Below, one piece after another: positions 8,202 to 18,434 of a DNA stretch of 64,000 nucleotides. The notes beneath the pieces were generated by a model. That model ran no database searches, was not told the origin of the DNA, and saw only the letters and a list, made by a program, of their open reading frames with translations. The stretch's first letter is position 1. Every line of letters starts with the position of its first letter. The stretch lies in the NCBI GenBank assembly GCA_964492825.1, contig CAZBLP010000003.1, forward strand, positions 7,676 to 71,675. The letters are read 5' to 3'. The DNA is from CAZBLP01 sp964492825 (GTDB taxonomy: Bacteria > DYJV01). Made by a program: the position numbers and the translations under genes.

Positions 8202-11200
8202 TTTAATAATTCTTTAAGATTTTTCTCAATTGCATTGGGAGAATAAAAGTTTTTAATTAAATCTTTACCTGCTTTACTTAACTTTTCCCATATTTGCTTA
8301 TTATTGTATAATTTTATTACCATATCTGCGAAAGTTTCTTTGTCATCAGCTATTAAAAAAGGAGGATTGTCCTCATTATAATTAAAACCTTCCGCACCAA
8401 TTGTAGTTGTAACCAATGGAAGCCCAAATGCGAGGCTTTGACCAATTTTACCTTTAAGCCCAGCTCCATATCTAAGCGGGGATATAAAAACTTTTGACCT
8501 GTTAAAGTAGGGTGTTACATCAGGAATATAACCTTCCATTTTTATATAATCATTTGCCAATTTTTTAATGTCTGGTGTTGCATTACTACCAACTATATAC
8601 ACTGGAATTTTTTTAAATTTTTTTTCAATAATGGGATAAATTTCATTAACAAACCATTTTACTGCATCGCCATTTGGCGGATGCTGAAAACCACCAATAA
8701 ACATAAGTCCTTCTCTTGCGTCAAAAGGAGGAGTATCATTAACCAATTCATGAACATTCGGGATAACATGAATTTTATTCTTTTCAACTCCCTCTTTTTG
8801 CAAAGTTTCTTTTTCCACATCTGTAATAGCAATAACATAATCACTGCTATTACAGAGGAACATTTCTATATTTTTCCAATTTTTTGCTTCTTCATAAAAT
8901 TTTTCATTTTTTTCAACTTCTGCTCTTCTTTTTTCTCTTACAAAATGCAAATCAACAGTATCGTAAATAACTTTTGTGTTACTGTTTTTAAGATTATTAA
9001 TTGAATGAATATAATTTTTAGCAATATGGGGCCTTAACAACCATATATAATCCAGGTGTTCTCTAATTTTTGAAAATTCCTTTTCAAAATCAAAATGTCT
9101 TCCAGTAAAAGTTTCTACTCCATGCATTCTCAAATGGCTGTTGTATGGTTCGAATGCTGCAAAATTATCAGGCCAGAACATTACATGCATCTGGTTTTTA
9201 AGCATAATTTTAATTAACGAATATAATCTTAATGAGCCTGAGTCTTTATCATATTCAGGTAAATAATGGTCTATTATTAAAATTCTTTTTTTTATTCCCC
9301 TTTCTTTTGCCAAAAAAAGATATGAACTGTCAGGGTAATGATTTTTTTCTAAAATATCCTTCCATTTATTATAAAATTTTTCTTTATTAATCTCCTGATA
9401 TTTTTTAATGCCAGATGAGGTATCAGTGCCGCAACTTACACCTTCAAAATGAATAACTTTACAAAAAGGCTGATATATTACCTTTAATCCTCTTTCTCTA
9501 ACTTTCATGGCGAGATCTGTGTCTTCATAATAAGCAGGAGTATATTCATTGCTAAAATTGCCTAAGGCTGAAAACAGCTCTTTTTTTATTAAAAGACAGG
9601 CACCTGAGCAATAATCAACCTCTCTAACATAGTTATATTCAGGTAAATCCGGGTTATCAAATTTGCCATAATTCCATGCAGAACCATCAGAAAATATAAT
9701 ACTTCCTGCTTCCTGTAGTTTTCCGTCAGGATAGACAAGCTTGGCTCCGACCATTCCGCAATTTTCTACTATATTAAATGGTGCTAATAGGTTTTTAAGC
9801 CAATTTTCAGTGACCATTGTATCATTATTTAAAAATAATACATATTTACCTTTTGCTATTTGAGCACCTTTATTGCAATTCTTAAGAAAACCCAAATTTT
9901 TTTCGTTCTTGACATAATTAATACCTTTTATTTGAGACATAACTTGTTCTGTATTATCTGTTGAGCAATCATCAATAATTATAACTTCATAATCTATTTC
10001 ATTACTATTATCTAATATAGATTTCAGGCAATTAAATGTATGTTGAGATTGATTATACACAGGTATAATAATTGAAACCTGTGGAGATTCATATTGTTGA
10101 AAAGTCAGAGGTGTAACTTTTTCTGTAAAATTTACCTCTTCTTTATTAGATGAAGCGGAATTTTTTATTTTTTTGATATAATTAAAAGATTTTTTTAAAA
10201 AAGGATAAAATCCTTCTTTTCTTAAGAATTTTAAAGCATTTATAAATAAAAGATAAAATTTACCTGCTTTGGTATTAGGACGGAAAATTGTCTCAACTAT
10301 TTTTCTGTATTTTCTAATCAAAGACCATGCAAGAGAATTTTCAATATTGGCAATCTGAAACCTTAGTGCAATAAGTTGGTTATTTAACTGGTTTTTATCT
10401 TCATTTAAGTTATTTATTTTTTCNNNNNNNNNNNNNNNNNNNNNNNNNNNNNNNNNNNNNNNNNNNNNNNNNNNNNNNNNNNNNNNNNNNNNNNNNNNNN
10501 NNNNNNNNNNNNNNNNNNNNNNNTTCATTTAAGTTATTTATTTTTTCGTTTAACTTATTATTTTCAATTAACAATTTTTTGTTTTCTTCATTTAATTCAT
10601 TTAATTTACTACTCATATCTTCTAATATTAATTTTAAATTTTCTATACTTGCCAAATTATTTTTTAATGTATTTATTTCTTTATGTTTTTGCTCTAATAA
10701 ATTTTTATACTGTTCTACCTCTTTTATTAGAAAATCTATTTTTTCGTCTGAAGAGTTGATTTGAAAATTTTTATTCATAGGGGTAGCTTTTATTACAAAT
10801 TGATATGTAAAAATATCTGGATTTGTGTTTTCTAATTTTTTTCTGGTTTCTTCCGGAATTTTGAACCAATCTGTTTTAAATTCAGTGTTCCATGGTTCCA
10901 TTATGACTCTGTCTATTTTTGTTATAAAATATCCTGCTTTTTCCAGTTCCAAAAAAATAGTTTTTCTTGTAAAGAACTTTACATGTGTGGAATCCATAAG
11001 CCCTATTTCATTGTAATCCCATTTACCCTCCATAAGATTTGCAACAACAGAACCATGAGCTACATTTGGTATAGAGATAAGTAAGGTTCCGTTATCTTTC
11101 AAAAATTTTACTAAATTTTCAAGTACCTGTTCACTCTGTTGCAGATGTTCCAATACATCCATTAAAATTATATAATCAAATTTTTTTCCGTCCAAATGCT

Positions 11201-12044
11201 GCAGAGTTTTATTATCCTGAATATCTCCTATAATTAATTTTTCCAAAAAAGGCTCAGCAATTGTAGCAGCTGCTTTGTCTATTTCTATTCCCCATACTTT
11301 GCAATTCAGATTATTTTTCAAATAATATGATACATGCCCCGAGGCACAGCCTATTTCAAGAATATTACTGTTGGGTTTTATTTCCTTTAATATTTTGTAA
11401 TATACAGTATTTTGATTTTTCATATCGATTTCATAAAAATATTTAGGAGATTCTTTTTTTTCAGGAAATTCATAATTTTCGAAAATATTTGGATTAAACC
11501 TGTGTAAATACTCGTTTTGAATGTTTTCAGGAAAGCTTAGTTCATCAAAGTCCACTCTATTTGAAGCAATGCCAATAATAGTATGGGGTTTGAGGGAATC
11601 TCCCTGAAAAAAAACTTTTTTGTATTTAAAATTTTCCAGAACTTTGTAAAACAGTTGAGGTGTAAATCTCCAATAATCAGCAGGATGCTCATGTATAGGA
11701 AAATCCATAACAGATGAAATTATAAAAATACCGGTATCTTCAACAAGTAAAGACATTTCTTTAACAGCTTCAAGAGGAGAAAAAACATGCTCCAAAGTTT
11801 CAAGACATAAAACCCATTTGAATTTTTTGGATTTAAATGGAACATTATGGATATCGCAAATCACATCAACTCCTACACCACGCCTAATATCAGTACCCAC
11901 ATAATTACAATTTTTGAAATAGGGTCTCAAATCAGCATAACCCACTTGGCCTTCAACCTGATAAGAACCAAATTCTATAACATTACCCTTTGAGTTTATT
12001 TCATTTGATAAAAAACTTATAAAGTTTTTAATGTTTTCCCTCAT
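8198..12044 (-). CDS. Giant glycan-synthesis protein: two SAM methyltransferase domains, coiled coil, GT2 and GT4-like domains (contains assembly gap)
   Basis: From the N-terminus the gene encodes a methyltransferase-like domain (LETLEHV motif), a second methyltransferase domain with ILEIGCASGHVSYYL and VLEHLQQ, and a Glu/Lys/Asn/Leu-rich coiled coil interrupted by 100 Ns. Then follow a GT2 glycosyltransferase (VSIIIPVYNQ, LNNDT, YYEDTDLAMK) and a GT1/GT4-type glycosyltransferase (PLRYGAGLKGKIGQSLAFGLP). The parts before and after the gap are out of frame only because the N block is a placeholder; the same 24-base repeat flanks both sides. I therefore read one gene of at least 1250 codons. 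The start is the ATG with GAGGAG five bases upstream, not the earlier TTG. It likely builds or caps the glycan exported by the permease encoded just downstream. Confidence 0.8.
10400..10547. repeat. Tandem coiled-coil repeat collapsed around an assembly gap
   Basis: The 24 bases at 10400-10423 are identical to 10524-10547, on either side of 100 Ns (10424-10523). They encode the coiled-coil unit EKINNLNE. An assembler evidently failed to resolve a tandem array here, so the true number of units and length are unknown. Confidence 0.85.
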
Positions 12045-12204
12045 ATCTCCTCGCAAATTTTATATTGAAAAAATTTATACAAATTCCAAACTTATATAAG
12101 GTTCACTAAAATAAAAGTTATGTATTGTCAAATTTTTTCATAGGTTTTTATTAAAAAATTTTATTTCTTGACAATATCAGAATTTCTCAGTTAAAAAACA
12201 AAGC

Positions 12205-13110
12205 ATGATGTTAAAAATTAGCTCCATTGCAAAACAATTTTTATTTGCATTTTTTTTATTAATTGTTTTTGCTTCGTGCAGTAAAATTGTAAATCAGCGC
12301 AATTTTTTACCACCTTCTGAAAATTTTCCTTTGAATAAAGTAAAAACAATCGCTGTATTACCCTTTACAAATTCTACTCCAAACAATGAACTTGCAAATC
12401 TTGTGAGAATAAGTTTATACAGCCATTTATCTGTGAGAGGTTTTAAAGATATTGAGTTGTCAACTATAGATTTTGCAATAAAGAAATTAAGAATCAATAA
12501 AGTAGATATTTGCAATAAAGTTCAGATAAAAAAATTAGGAACAGCTTTAGGTGCTGATTATCTTGTTTTTGGAAAAGTAATTTCCAATGATAAAGTTTTT
12601 GCAGCTATTTATTCTCTGAATTCAATTGAAATAGAAATTCAAATTGTTAATACAAAAAATTGCAAAGTTGTATGGCATGATATAATTATTTCAAAAAAAC
12701 ATGAAGGAGGTTTGCCTACTTCTATTTTTTCAATCCCTTTTATTTCTGCATCTACGTCAATGAATATGAATAAAAGTGTTACTATTTCATTAATTGAAGA
12801 TTCTTGCAGAGTATTGGCATATAGAATTCCATCAAAGCTTATTTCCATAAAAATCTCAAAGGAAAAATATATTGTGCAAGCAGGTGCTTTTTTATCAAAG
12901 AGTAGCGCCATTAATCTTTTGGAAAAAATCAGAAACAAGTCGTTGCCTTGTTATATTGATAAATTTTTTACAAATAATACTTTGTGGTATAGGGTTATTC
13001 TTGGACCATTTGAATCATTGCAGGAAGCTCAGGAAATTATGGCTAAAATAAACAATAGTTTAAAAATAAACTCTATAATAAAAAAACAGATTATTTCAGA
13101 AAAGAATTAA
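12205..13110 (+). CDS. GNA1162/DUF799-like lipoprotein with C-terminal SPOR domain
   Basis: The 301-residue protein starts with a lipoprotein signal (hydrophobic stretch then VFASC lipobox, Cys about residue 25). Residues about 45-200 resemble the GNA1162/DUF799 fold (KTIAVLPFTNST, LGADYLVFGKV), a periplasmic domain related to TolB-N/CsgG-like assembly lipoproteins. The last 80 residues form a SPOR peptidoglycan-binding repeat (KYIVQAGAFLSKSSAINLL, WYRVILGPF). The combination suggests an outer-membrane lipoprotein that binds denuded glycan strands, perhaps at the septum. Its 3' end overlaps the convergent tcdA by 20 bases. Confidence 0.72.
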   Translation: MMLKISSIAKQFLFAFFLLIVFASCSKIVNQRNFLPPSENFPLNKVKTIAVLPFTNSTPNNELANLVRISLYSHLSVRGFKDIELSTIDFAIKKLRINKVDICNKVQIKKLGTALGADYLVFGKVISNDKVFAAIYSLNSIEIEIQIVNTKNCKVVWHDIIISKKHEGGLPTSIFSIPFISASTSMNMNKSVTISLIEDSCRVLAYRIPSKLISIKISKEKYIVQAGAFLSKSSAINLLEKIRNKSLPCYIDKFFTNNTLWYRVILGPFESLQEAQEIMAKINNSLKINSIIKKQIISEKN

Positions 13111-13771
13111 AAATATATCCTGATATTAAATGACCGAATATTGCAGGAATATGGGCACATGATCCAATAACCTTATCATCTTCATATTTTATATATTTGG
13201 TTTCTTCAGTACAATAAACCACTGGAAAACCTTTTTCTATATTATGCTTTTTTAAATTTTTTTTCACTCTTTTAAGCAGCCTATCACCATAAGCTTCACC
13301 AATATCAGATATTTTTATATTTGAAGGGTCCATTTTACCACTTGCACCCATAGCACTTATAACCTTTAAATTTTTTTTCACACATTGTAAAATTAATTCT
13401 ATTTTATCTGATAATTTATCTATTGCATCAACAACAAAATCATAATCTTCATTTAATATTGAATTTTTATTTGCAAAACAAAACTTATCAACAATGCAAT
13501 TTACATTAATATCATCATAAATTTCATGCAAAAAATCCTTCATTGCATAACATTTAAACTGATTTAAATATTGTTTTAATCCTATTACATGTCTGTTGAA
13601 GTTGGACTGCTCCACTTTATCGAAATCTACAAGGACAAAATTTTTAAAACCATTTCTTGCCAAGGATACGGCAACATTTGAGCCAACTCCTCCAACTCCT
13701 ACAATAAGAATTTTAGCATTTTTTATTTTTCTGCTATGATTTTTACTAATTAGAATTTGGACTCGATCCAT
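13091..13771 (-). CDS. tcdA: ThiF-family tRNA threonylcarbamoyladenosine dehydratase (TcdA-like)
   Basis: The 226-residue E1-like protein has a nucleotide-binding GVGGVGSNVAVSLARNG loop, an ATP-binding DxDxVxxSNxNR region and a conserved Cys in VVYCTEE. TcdA cyclises t6A37 to ct6A in tRNAs. The length matches the short TcdA/YgdL group rather than MoeB/ThiF, which carry zinc Cys pairs absent here. It overlaps the end of the upstream cobT-like gene by 26 bases and so is in one operon with it. Confidence 0.85.
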   Translation of the reverse strand: MDRVQILISKNHSRKIKNAKILIVGVGGVGSNVAVSLARNGFKNFVLVDFDKVEQSNFNRHVIGLKQYLNQFKCYAMKDFLHEIYDDINVNCIVDKFCFANKNSILNEDYDFVVDAIDKLSDKIELILQCVKKNLKVISAMGASGKMDPSNIKISDIGEAYGDRLLKRVKKNLKKHNIEKGFPVVYCTEETKYIKYEDDKVIGSCAHIPAIFGHLISGYIFNSFLK

Positions 13772-14846
13772 AAATATTCTGATATACTTTCTCTATTTCT
13801 TTGAGAAATGATTTATTTGTATGTTTTGTTTCATTAAACAAAACAGTTGCAAGAGCACCAGCACCAACACCTTCTTTAACATAACCCATTTCATATAGAC
13901 GAAGATTTTCATATATTGAGTGACTGAAGTTTAGCATTGAAGTTATTAAAGGTACTTGTAATTTTATATTATGCATAAGACCCACAATATCCGAATCATT
14001 ATCAAAAGTTACCCATTTGGTGGTGGAAATAGCAATATTTTTATACAAGTTATCATCTTGATTAATATGTTTTATTAATGTGGCAACTGAAACCATTTGA
14101 GTACCGCCTGCAAGCAAAACCTTTACACCTTTTTTTGCAAGTTCAATTGTTAAAAAAGCTTGAATAGGCTGCATAGGATCAGCAATTTTTCTCACAATGT
14201 CAAAAGGTGTTTCATTGCTACTAATATATTTCAAAGCTTTTTTAACAACATTAATTTTTAAATTGTGATTATTCCCAGGCATACTTCCGCAAATTTTATT
14301 AAAAGCAGCATACCCAAAAGCTTCAATTAGAGCAAGTGCTGTGGTTGTCCCTCCTGGAACACTTTCTCCGAGAATAACAAACTCAAATGATTTTGATAAT
14401 TCTTCTGCTAAAATTTTTGTTTTTTCTAAAAGTTGATTTAAATCCAATTCTTCAAGAGCTTCTCCGCTTAACAAACTTTTACCATAAATATTATTTATTT
14501 CAATAATTGGAGTAAAAGGTTTGACTTTTAGCCCTGCATTAATTGGGAAATAAGGGATTTTAAGGGTCTTAAGAGCAGCTATTGAAATTATTACAGGGGA
14601 AGGAGGCCCAAAAGGATTTTCAGGAATTGCAGGCAAACATTTAGCTTTGCCGAAATATATTGCTTCCACATCAGCAGCAGCAGTGTATTTAATTAGCTCA
14701 GTATTTGCTCCAGCTGCGGAGATACCGGGAATTTCACTTGTCTCTGTATGAGCAATTGTACATAAAAAAACAGTTTTTTTATGTACAGTTTTTTTTAAAA
14801 AATTTTTCCCTTTTTCAGGAAGATAATTAAAAGTAATTTTTTCCAT
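13746..14846 (-). CDS. cobT: Archaeal/cyanobacterial-type nicotinate-nucleotide:lower-ligand phosphoribosyltransferase (CobT-like)
   Basis: The 366-residue protein resembles the family formerly labelled TIGR00303 rather than classical E. coli CobT. Motifs seen are GESVPGGTTTALALIEAFGY, GSMPGNNHNLK and LAGGTQMVSV. The family activates the lower ligand of cobamides using nicotinate mononucleotide. No other cobamide genes are nearby. It precedes tcdA with overlap and follows rlpA on the same strand by 35 bases. The assignment rests on motif resemblance from memory; the ligand specificity is not predictable. Confidence 0.75.
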   Translation of the reverse strand: MEKITFNYLPEKGKNFLKKTVHKKTVFLCTIAHTETSEIPGISAAGANTELIKYTAAADVEAIYFGKAKCLPAIPENPFGPPSPVIISIAALKTLKIPYFPINAGLKVKPFTPIIEINNIYGKSLLSGEALEELDLNQLLEKTKILAEELSKSFEFVILGESVPGGTTTALALIEAFGYAAFNKICGSMPGNNHNLKINVVKKALKYISSNETPFDIVRKIADPMQPIQAFLTIELAKKGVKVLLAGGTQMVSVATLIKHINQDDNLYKNIAISTTKWVTFDNDSDIVGLMHNIKLQVPLITSMLNFSHSIYENLRLYEMGYVKEGVGAGALATVLFNETKHTNKSFLKEIEKVYQNIYGSSPNSN

Positions 14847-14881
14847 TTTTCTTAAAACTAAAGTATTGGCTATTAAAAATT

Positions 14882-15559
14882 TTACTTATCTATTTCTACT
14901 ATAAAGCCATCGTAGCCTAAATTCAGTGCTTTTTTTAGAATTTTCTCAGCAGAGGCTCTCCTGGAATAATTGCCAATCATTACTCTATAAAATTTTTTAT
15001 TGTTAATATATGTTGATTTAATATAGGTTTTATTAAAATATTTTGCTAAAAATTTTTTAAAAGATTTTGCATTAGAATAAATACTGAATGATGCTATTTG
15101 TGCGGCATAATATCTTGAATAACGGAAACCTTTACCAGTATATAAAAATGGGGATTTTACTACTGTGATTTTAACCCTAGCAATGCCTTTGTTTGCCATT
15201 CCGAGTTTTTTAGCTGCTGTATAGGTAAGGTCAATAATTCTTCCTTTTACAAAAGGACCTCTGTCATTTATTTTAACAACTACTGTTCTTCCGTTTTCAA
15301 GATTAGTAACTTTCACATAAGTGCCAAGAGGCAAAGTTTTATGGGCAGCTGTCATTGCATACATATTGTAAATTTCACCGCTTGCTGTGGGCCTTCCATG
15401 AAAATTACTTCCATACCAAGACGCAATCCCGGTTTCTTGATATCCTATGTAAGTTTTTGAAGGTTTCACAGGTTTGTGAAATATGTAGTAACTTCTTTTT
15501 GTAGCACAACCTGCTGATAAAAAGATTATAAAAAGTAAAAATAGACTAATTTTTTTCAT
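14882..15559 (-). CDS. rlpA: Septal-ring lytic transglycosylase RlpA-like lipoprotein with SPOR domain
   Basis: The 225-residue protein starts at the ATG of MKKISLFLL (AGCAGGT upstream); a longer frame would begin inside xer. A lipobox (FLSAGC) places it in the outer membrane. The double-psi barrel carries GIASWYGSNFHGRPTASGE and the catalytic-region VKINDRGPFVKGRIIDLTY. The C-terminal ~75 residues form a SPOR domain (FRYSRYYAAQIASFSIYSNA). RlpA cleaves naked glycan strands at division sites. It overlaps the 3' end of the xer gene by 14 bases. Confidence 0.93.
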   Translation of the reverse strand: MKKISLFLLFIIFLSAGCATKRSYYIFHKPVKPSKTYIGYQETGIASWYGSNFHGRPTASGEIYNMYAMTAAHKTLPLGTYVKVTNLENGRTVVVKINDRGPFVKGRIIDLTYTAAKKLGMANKGIARVKITVVKSPFLYTGKGFRYSRYYAAQIASFSIYSNAKSFKKFLAKYFNKTYIKSTYINNKKFYRVMIGNYSRRASAEKILKKALNLGYDGFIVEIDK

Positions 15560-16505
15560 GTTTACCTGCTTTAGGATGGGATTTATCGTAAACTTCAATA
15601 ATTTTGTCAATACTTATATGAGTATAGATTTGTGTAGTAGAAAGAGAAGAATGGCCTAGTAATTCCTGGATCATCCTAATATCCATACCCTGGTTTAACA
15701 AATGAGAGGCAAATGAATGCCTTAACACATGAGGAGTAACTTTTTTTGTAATATTTGCTTTAATGGCTCTTTCTTTAACCATCATCTGAATAGATCTAGA
15801 GGTAATCCGTTTACCTTTTAAATTTGTAAAAACAGGTGTAACAAGTTCTCTGTTATTTTTCTCTTTTAAAACATTTTTACGGATTTTTAAATAGTTTTTT
15901 AATTTTTTTTTAGCTTTATCATTAAAAATGACAAAACGTTCTTTATTGCCTTTACCAAGTACTTTTATGATATTCTGGCTAAAATCTATGTTTTCCAGAT
16001 TCAAACCTACAACTTCTGAGACTCTTAGACCTGAAGAATAAATTAATTCAAGGATTGCATTGTCTCTGTAATTTTTTTCAATATTTTTACAATTATTGTC
16101 GGAAAATTCAAGCAAAGAATAGACTTCATCTATATTCAGATAATTGGGAATTTTTTTATCCTGTTTCTGATGCTGTATATTTAAAGCAGGATTACTTTGA
16201 ATGATTTTTTCTTTATTTAGATATTGGTAAAAATGTTTAACTGCTGATATTTTTCTGTTAATAGATGTTTTTTCCAAATTTTTTTTTATTACAAGCATGT
16301 GTATATATTGGGATATTTCCTCATAACTTGCTTTAGCTAAATGAATATCTTTATTATGCAAAAAATCAATAAACTGATGCAAATCTCTTATATATGAATC
16401 AATTGTATTTTTTGAATAGTTTTTCATAAATTTCAAATAAACTTTAAAAGAATTTAATAACTTTTCTGTTGATAATTTTGTAAAGTTATGAGATTTTTCA
16501 GCCAT
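15546..16505 (-). CDS. xerC: Tyrosine recombinase XerC/XerD
   Basis: The 319-residue protein has an N-terminal SAM-like core-binding domain (residues about 12-105) and a C-terminal catalytic domain. The catalytic residues are visible: Arg in SGLRVSEV, His and Arg in HVLRHSFASHLL, His in LGHSSLSTT, and Tyr in IYTHI. It resolves chromosome dimers at dif with a partner recombinase. XerC and XerD cannot be told apart here. Its start codon overlaps the start codon of divergent tonB in the tetramer CATG at 16503-16506. Confidence 0.9.
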   Translation of the reverse strand: MAEKSHNFTKLSTEKLLNSFKVYLKFMKNYSKNTIDSYIRDLHQFIDFLHNKDIHLAKASYEEISQYIHMLVIKKNLEKTSINRKISAVKHFYQYLNKEKIIQSNPALNIQHQKQDKKIPNYLNIDEVYSLLEFSDNNCKNIEKNYRDNAILELIYSSGLRVSEVVGLNLENIDFSQNIIKVLGKGNKERFVIFNDKAKKKLKNYLKIRKNVLKEKNNRELVTPVFTNLKGKRITSRSIQMMVKERAIKANITKKVTPHVLRHSFASHLLNQGMDIRMIQELLGHSSLSTTQIYTHISIDKIIEVYDKSHPKAGKHEKN

Positions 16506-17565
16506 GACAAAAGATTACAAATTTATCCTTTTTTTAATAATATCTATTTTATTACACATAATGATATTTTTTACAATAAAAGAAAATATTCTTTTTAAAA
16601 ATATGCAATTGTTAAAAAAAAATAAAGTTGAAAGCACCACTAAAGTCAGATTTATAGACCTACCAGACACTACTCCTGAAACAAAGAAAAAAGTAAAGAG
16701 CAAATATATTGCACAAAAATCACATTTAGCAAAAAAAGAAACAAAAAAAAATACACCTTTAATAAAGCCAAAACCAAAAACCAAACCTTTAAAACCTAAG
16801 AAATCAGTTATTGTTAAAGAAAGCCTTCCTAATTTATATTCCAACAAAGTTATTAGTAAAACCAAGAAAAACATTCACAAAAAACAGGTTAAACATAAAA
16901 AAACTGTTAAACCAGCAGCACATAAAAAAGAGAACAATAAGATTGTTAAAAAAAAACCTGAGCAAAAAATTGTTAGAAAACCTGTAAAAAAGAAAAGTAT
17001 TATAGCCTTAAATAAAATTACTCCTAATTATAAGGAGATTTTAGAAAAGGGTTTTTTTAAGTCTTCCAAATTAAATAAAAACATTCAATCAAAAAATTTT
17101 AAGAAATCAAATGTTAAATCAAAATCATCAAAGTCATCAAAATCATTTAAAGAATCTGATGTAAAAACTCTTTCTCCAAATATTTTTCGGCCTTCACATA
17201 TTTACCCTGATGACATTGATATAAGTGATTCTGTTTCGATTTCAACTCAGTCAAGCAGATTTGCTTCATACCTACATAAGGTGAAAAGAAAAATTGAGCT
17301 TGTATGGGAATATCCGCCACTGGCAGGAGAAATGGGAATAGGTGGAAGGGTTTTTGTGAAGTTTACAATTAATAAATATGGACATCTTGAAAAAGTTGAA
17401 CTTCTTAAATCGTCAGGTGCTGCAATACTTGACAATGAAGCTATAAAGGCTATTAAAGAAGCAGCAGATTATCCTCCATTTCCGGAAGATAACAGCTTTG
17501 GAGTTAACAGAATAAAAATTCATGCATGTTTTGATTATGTTATTGCAGGGAAAGATTTATGGTAA
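16504..17565 (+). CDS. tonB: TonB/TolA-family energy-transducing protein
   Basis: The 353-residue protein has a single N-terminal membrane helix (residues about 7-23), a long Lys/Pro-rich periplasmic stalk (residues about 45-170) and a Ser/Lys low-complexity stretch. A C-terminal TonB domain follows, with LVWEYPPLAGEMGIGGRVFVKFTI and SSGAAILDNEAIKAIKEAADYPPFP. It couples inner-membrane proton motive force to outer-membrane receptors, or to Tol-Pal if it is TolA. No exbB/exbD or tol genes are adjacent. The 3' end overlaps the HAD gene. Confidence 0.85.
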   Translation: MTKDYKFILFLIISILLHIMIFFTIKENILFKNMQLLKKNKVESTTKVRFIDLPDTTPETKKKVKSKYIAQKSHLAKKETKKNTPLIKPKPKTKPLKPKKSVIVKESLPNLYSNKVISKTKKNIHKKQVKHKKTVKPAAHKKENNKIVKKKPEQKIVRKPVKKKSIIALNKITPNYKEILEKGFFKSSKLNKNIQSKNFKKSNVKSKSSKSSKSFKESDVKTLSPNIFRPSHIYPDDIDISDSVSISTQSSRFASYLHKVKRKIELVWEYPPLAGEMGIGGRVFVKFTINKYGHLEKVELLKSSGAAILDNEAIKAIKEAADYPPFPEDNSFGVNRIKIHACFDYVIAGKDLW

Positions 17566-18203
17566 TGAAACAAGTTAAAATGGTTATATATGATTGTGAT
17601 GGTGTGATTTTTGATTCTGAAAAGGCAAATTTAGAATATTACAGTTATATTTTTAAAAAATTCAATTTACCTCAAATTTCATCACAGAATATTGAGCATA
17701 TGAGGGTACTGCATACATATTCAAATGACGAGGTATTTAAATATTTTGTTAAAGATAAAAAATTACAAAAAGATATTATTATTTTTTCCAAAACTGTTGA
17801 TTATTCAATTTTTTACAAATACATGAAACTTGAAAAAGATTTTTTTAAATGCTGTGAGATTTTAAAAAAGAAAAATCTGAAAATTGGCGTAGCAACCAAT
17901 AGAAGTATTTCCTTTGCTGGGATTATGCAATTTTTTCACCTTAATAAATTTTTCGATGATTATGTTACTACACTTGACGTTAAAAGGCCGAAACCTTATC
18001 CTGACATGTTAAATCTAATATTGGAAAAGAATAACCTTAAACCTTTTGAAGCAATTTTTGTAGGGGATTCTCTGATTGATTATAAAGCAGCAACTTTATC
18101 AGGAATTAAATTCATTGGATATAAAATCAAAGTTAAAAATGAGCTTTGCATTGAGAACCATTTGGAATTAATTAAGATTTTTGAAAGAATCCACAATTAT
18201 TAA
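17559..18203 (+). CDS. HAD-superfamily hydrolase (phosphoglycolate phosphatase-like)
   Basis: The 214-residue protein has the four HAD motifs: nucleophile YDCDGVIFDS at the N-terminus, a Thr/Asn motif (VATNRS), Lys in KRPKPYPD, and the acidic FVGDSLIDYKAA. The alpha-helical cap is of the Gph type. The substrate is unknown. An ATG at 17559 overlaps the tonB stop; a second at 17565 is also possible. Confidence 0.87.
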   Translation: MVMKQVKMVIYDCDGVIFDSEKANLEYYSYIFKKFNLPQISSQNIEHMRVLHTYSNDEVFKYFVKDKKLQKDIIIFSKTVDYSIFYKYMKLEKDFFKCCEILKKKNLKIGVATNRSISFAGIMQFFHLNKFFDDYVTTLDVKRPKPYPDMLNLILEKNNLKPFEAIFVGDSLIDYKAATLSGIKFIGYKIKVKNELCIENHLELIKIFERIHNY

Positions 18204-18245
18204 TCAATCTAATGTATTATAAAAAGCTGACCAATCCTTAAAATT

Positions 18246-18434
18246 TTAATCTGTGTATATTGTAATTTTGTGGGCAATTAAGTCAATTTCTTTAACCGTG
18301 CCTTTTATTATTTCCTGCTCACCAAAAATATTCTGGAAATACCATGTATTACCATCTTTTTTGATAATAAAAGCACCTTCCATGATTTGACGCTCTATAT
18401 TATCTTTAACTATAAAAACATTTGCTTCACACAT
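18246..18434 (-). CDS. CooT-family small nickel-binding protein
   Basis: The 62-residue protein begins with MCEANVFIVKD and contains NIFGEQEIIKGTVKEIDLIAHKI, the pattern of the CooT family. In Rhodospirillum, CooT is linked to nickel delivery to carbon monoxide dehydrogenase, and the Cys2 near the N-terminus is the expected ligand. The gene overlaps the 3' end of the DUF3842 gene by 8 bases. No nickel enzyme is nearby, so the client is unknown. Confidence 0.78.
   Translation of the reverse strand: MCEANVFIVKDNIERQIMEGAFIIKKDGNTWYFQNIFGEQEIIKGTVKEIDLIAHKITIYTD

Noticed and set aside
8198..10528. Two separate genes on either side of the 100-N block
   Set aside because: The same 24-base repeat flanks the Ns, both sides are coiled coil, and the frame shift equals the placeholder length; one gene is simpler.
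16504..18203. xer with divergent genes as an integron or phage integrase island
   Set aside because: No attachment sites, cassettes or phage genes are present; the protein is of the chromosomal XerC/D length and sits among housekeeping genes.
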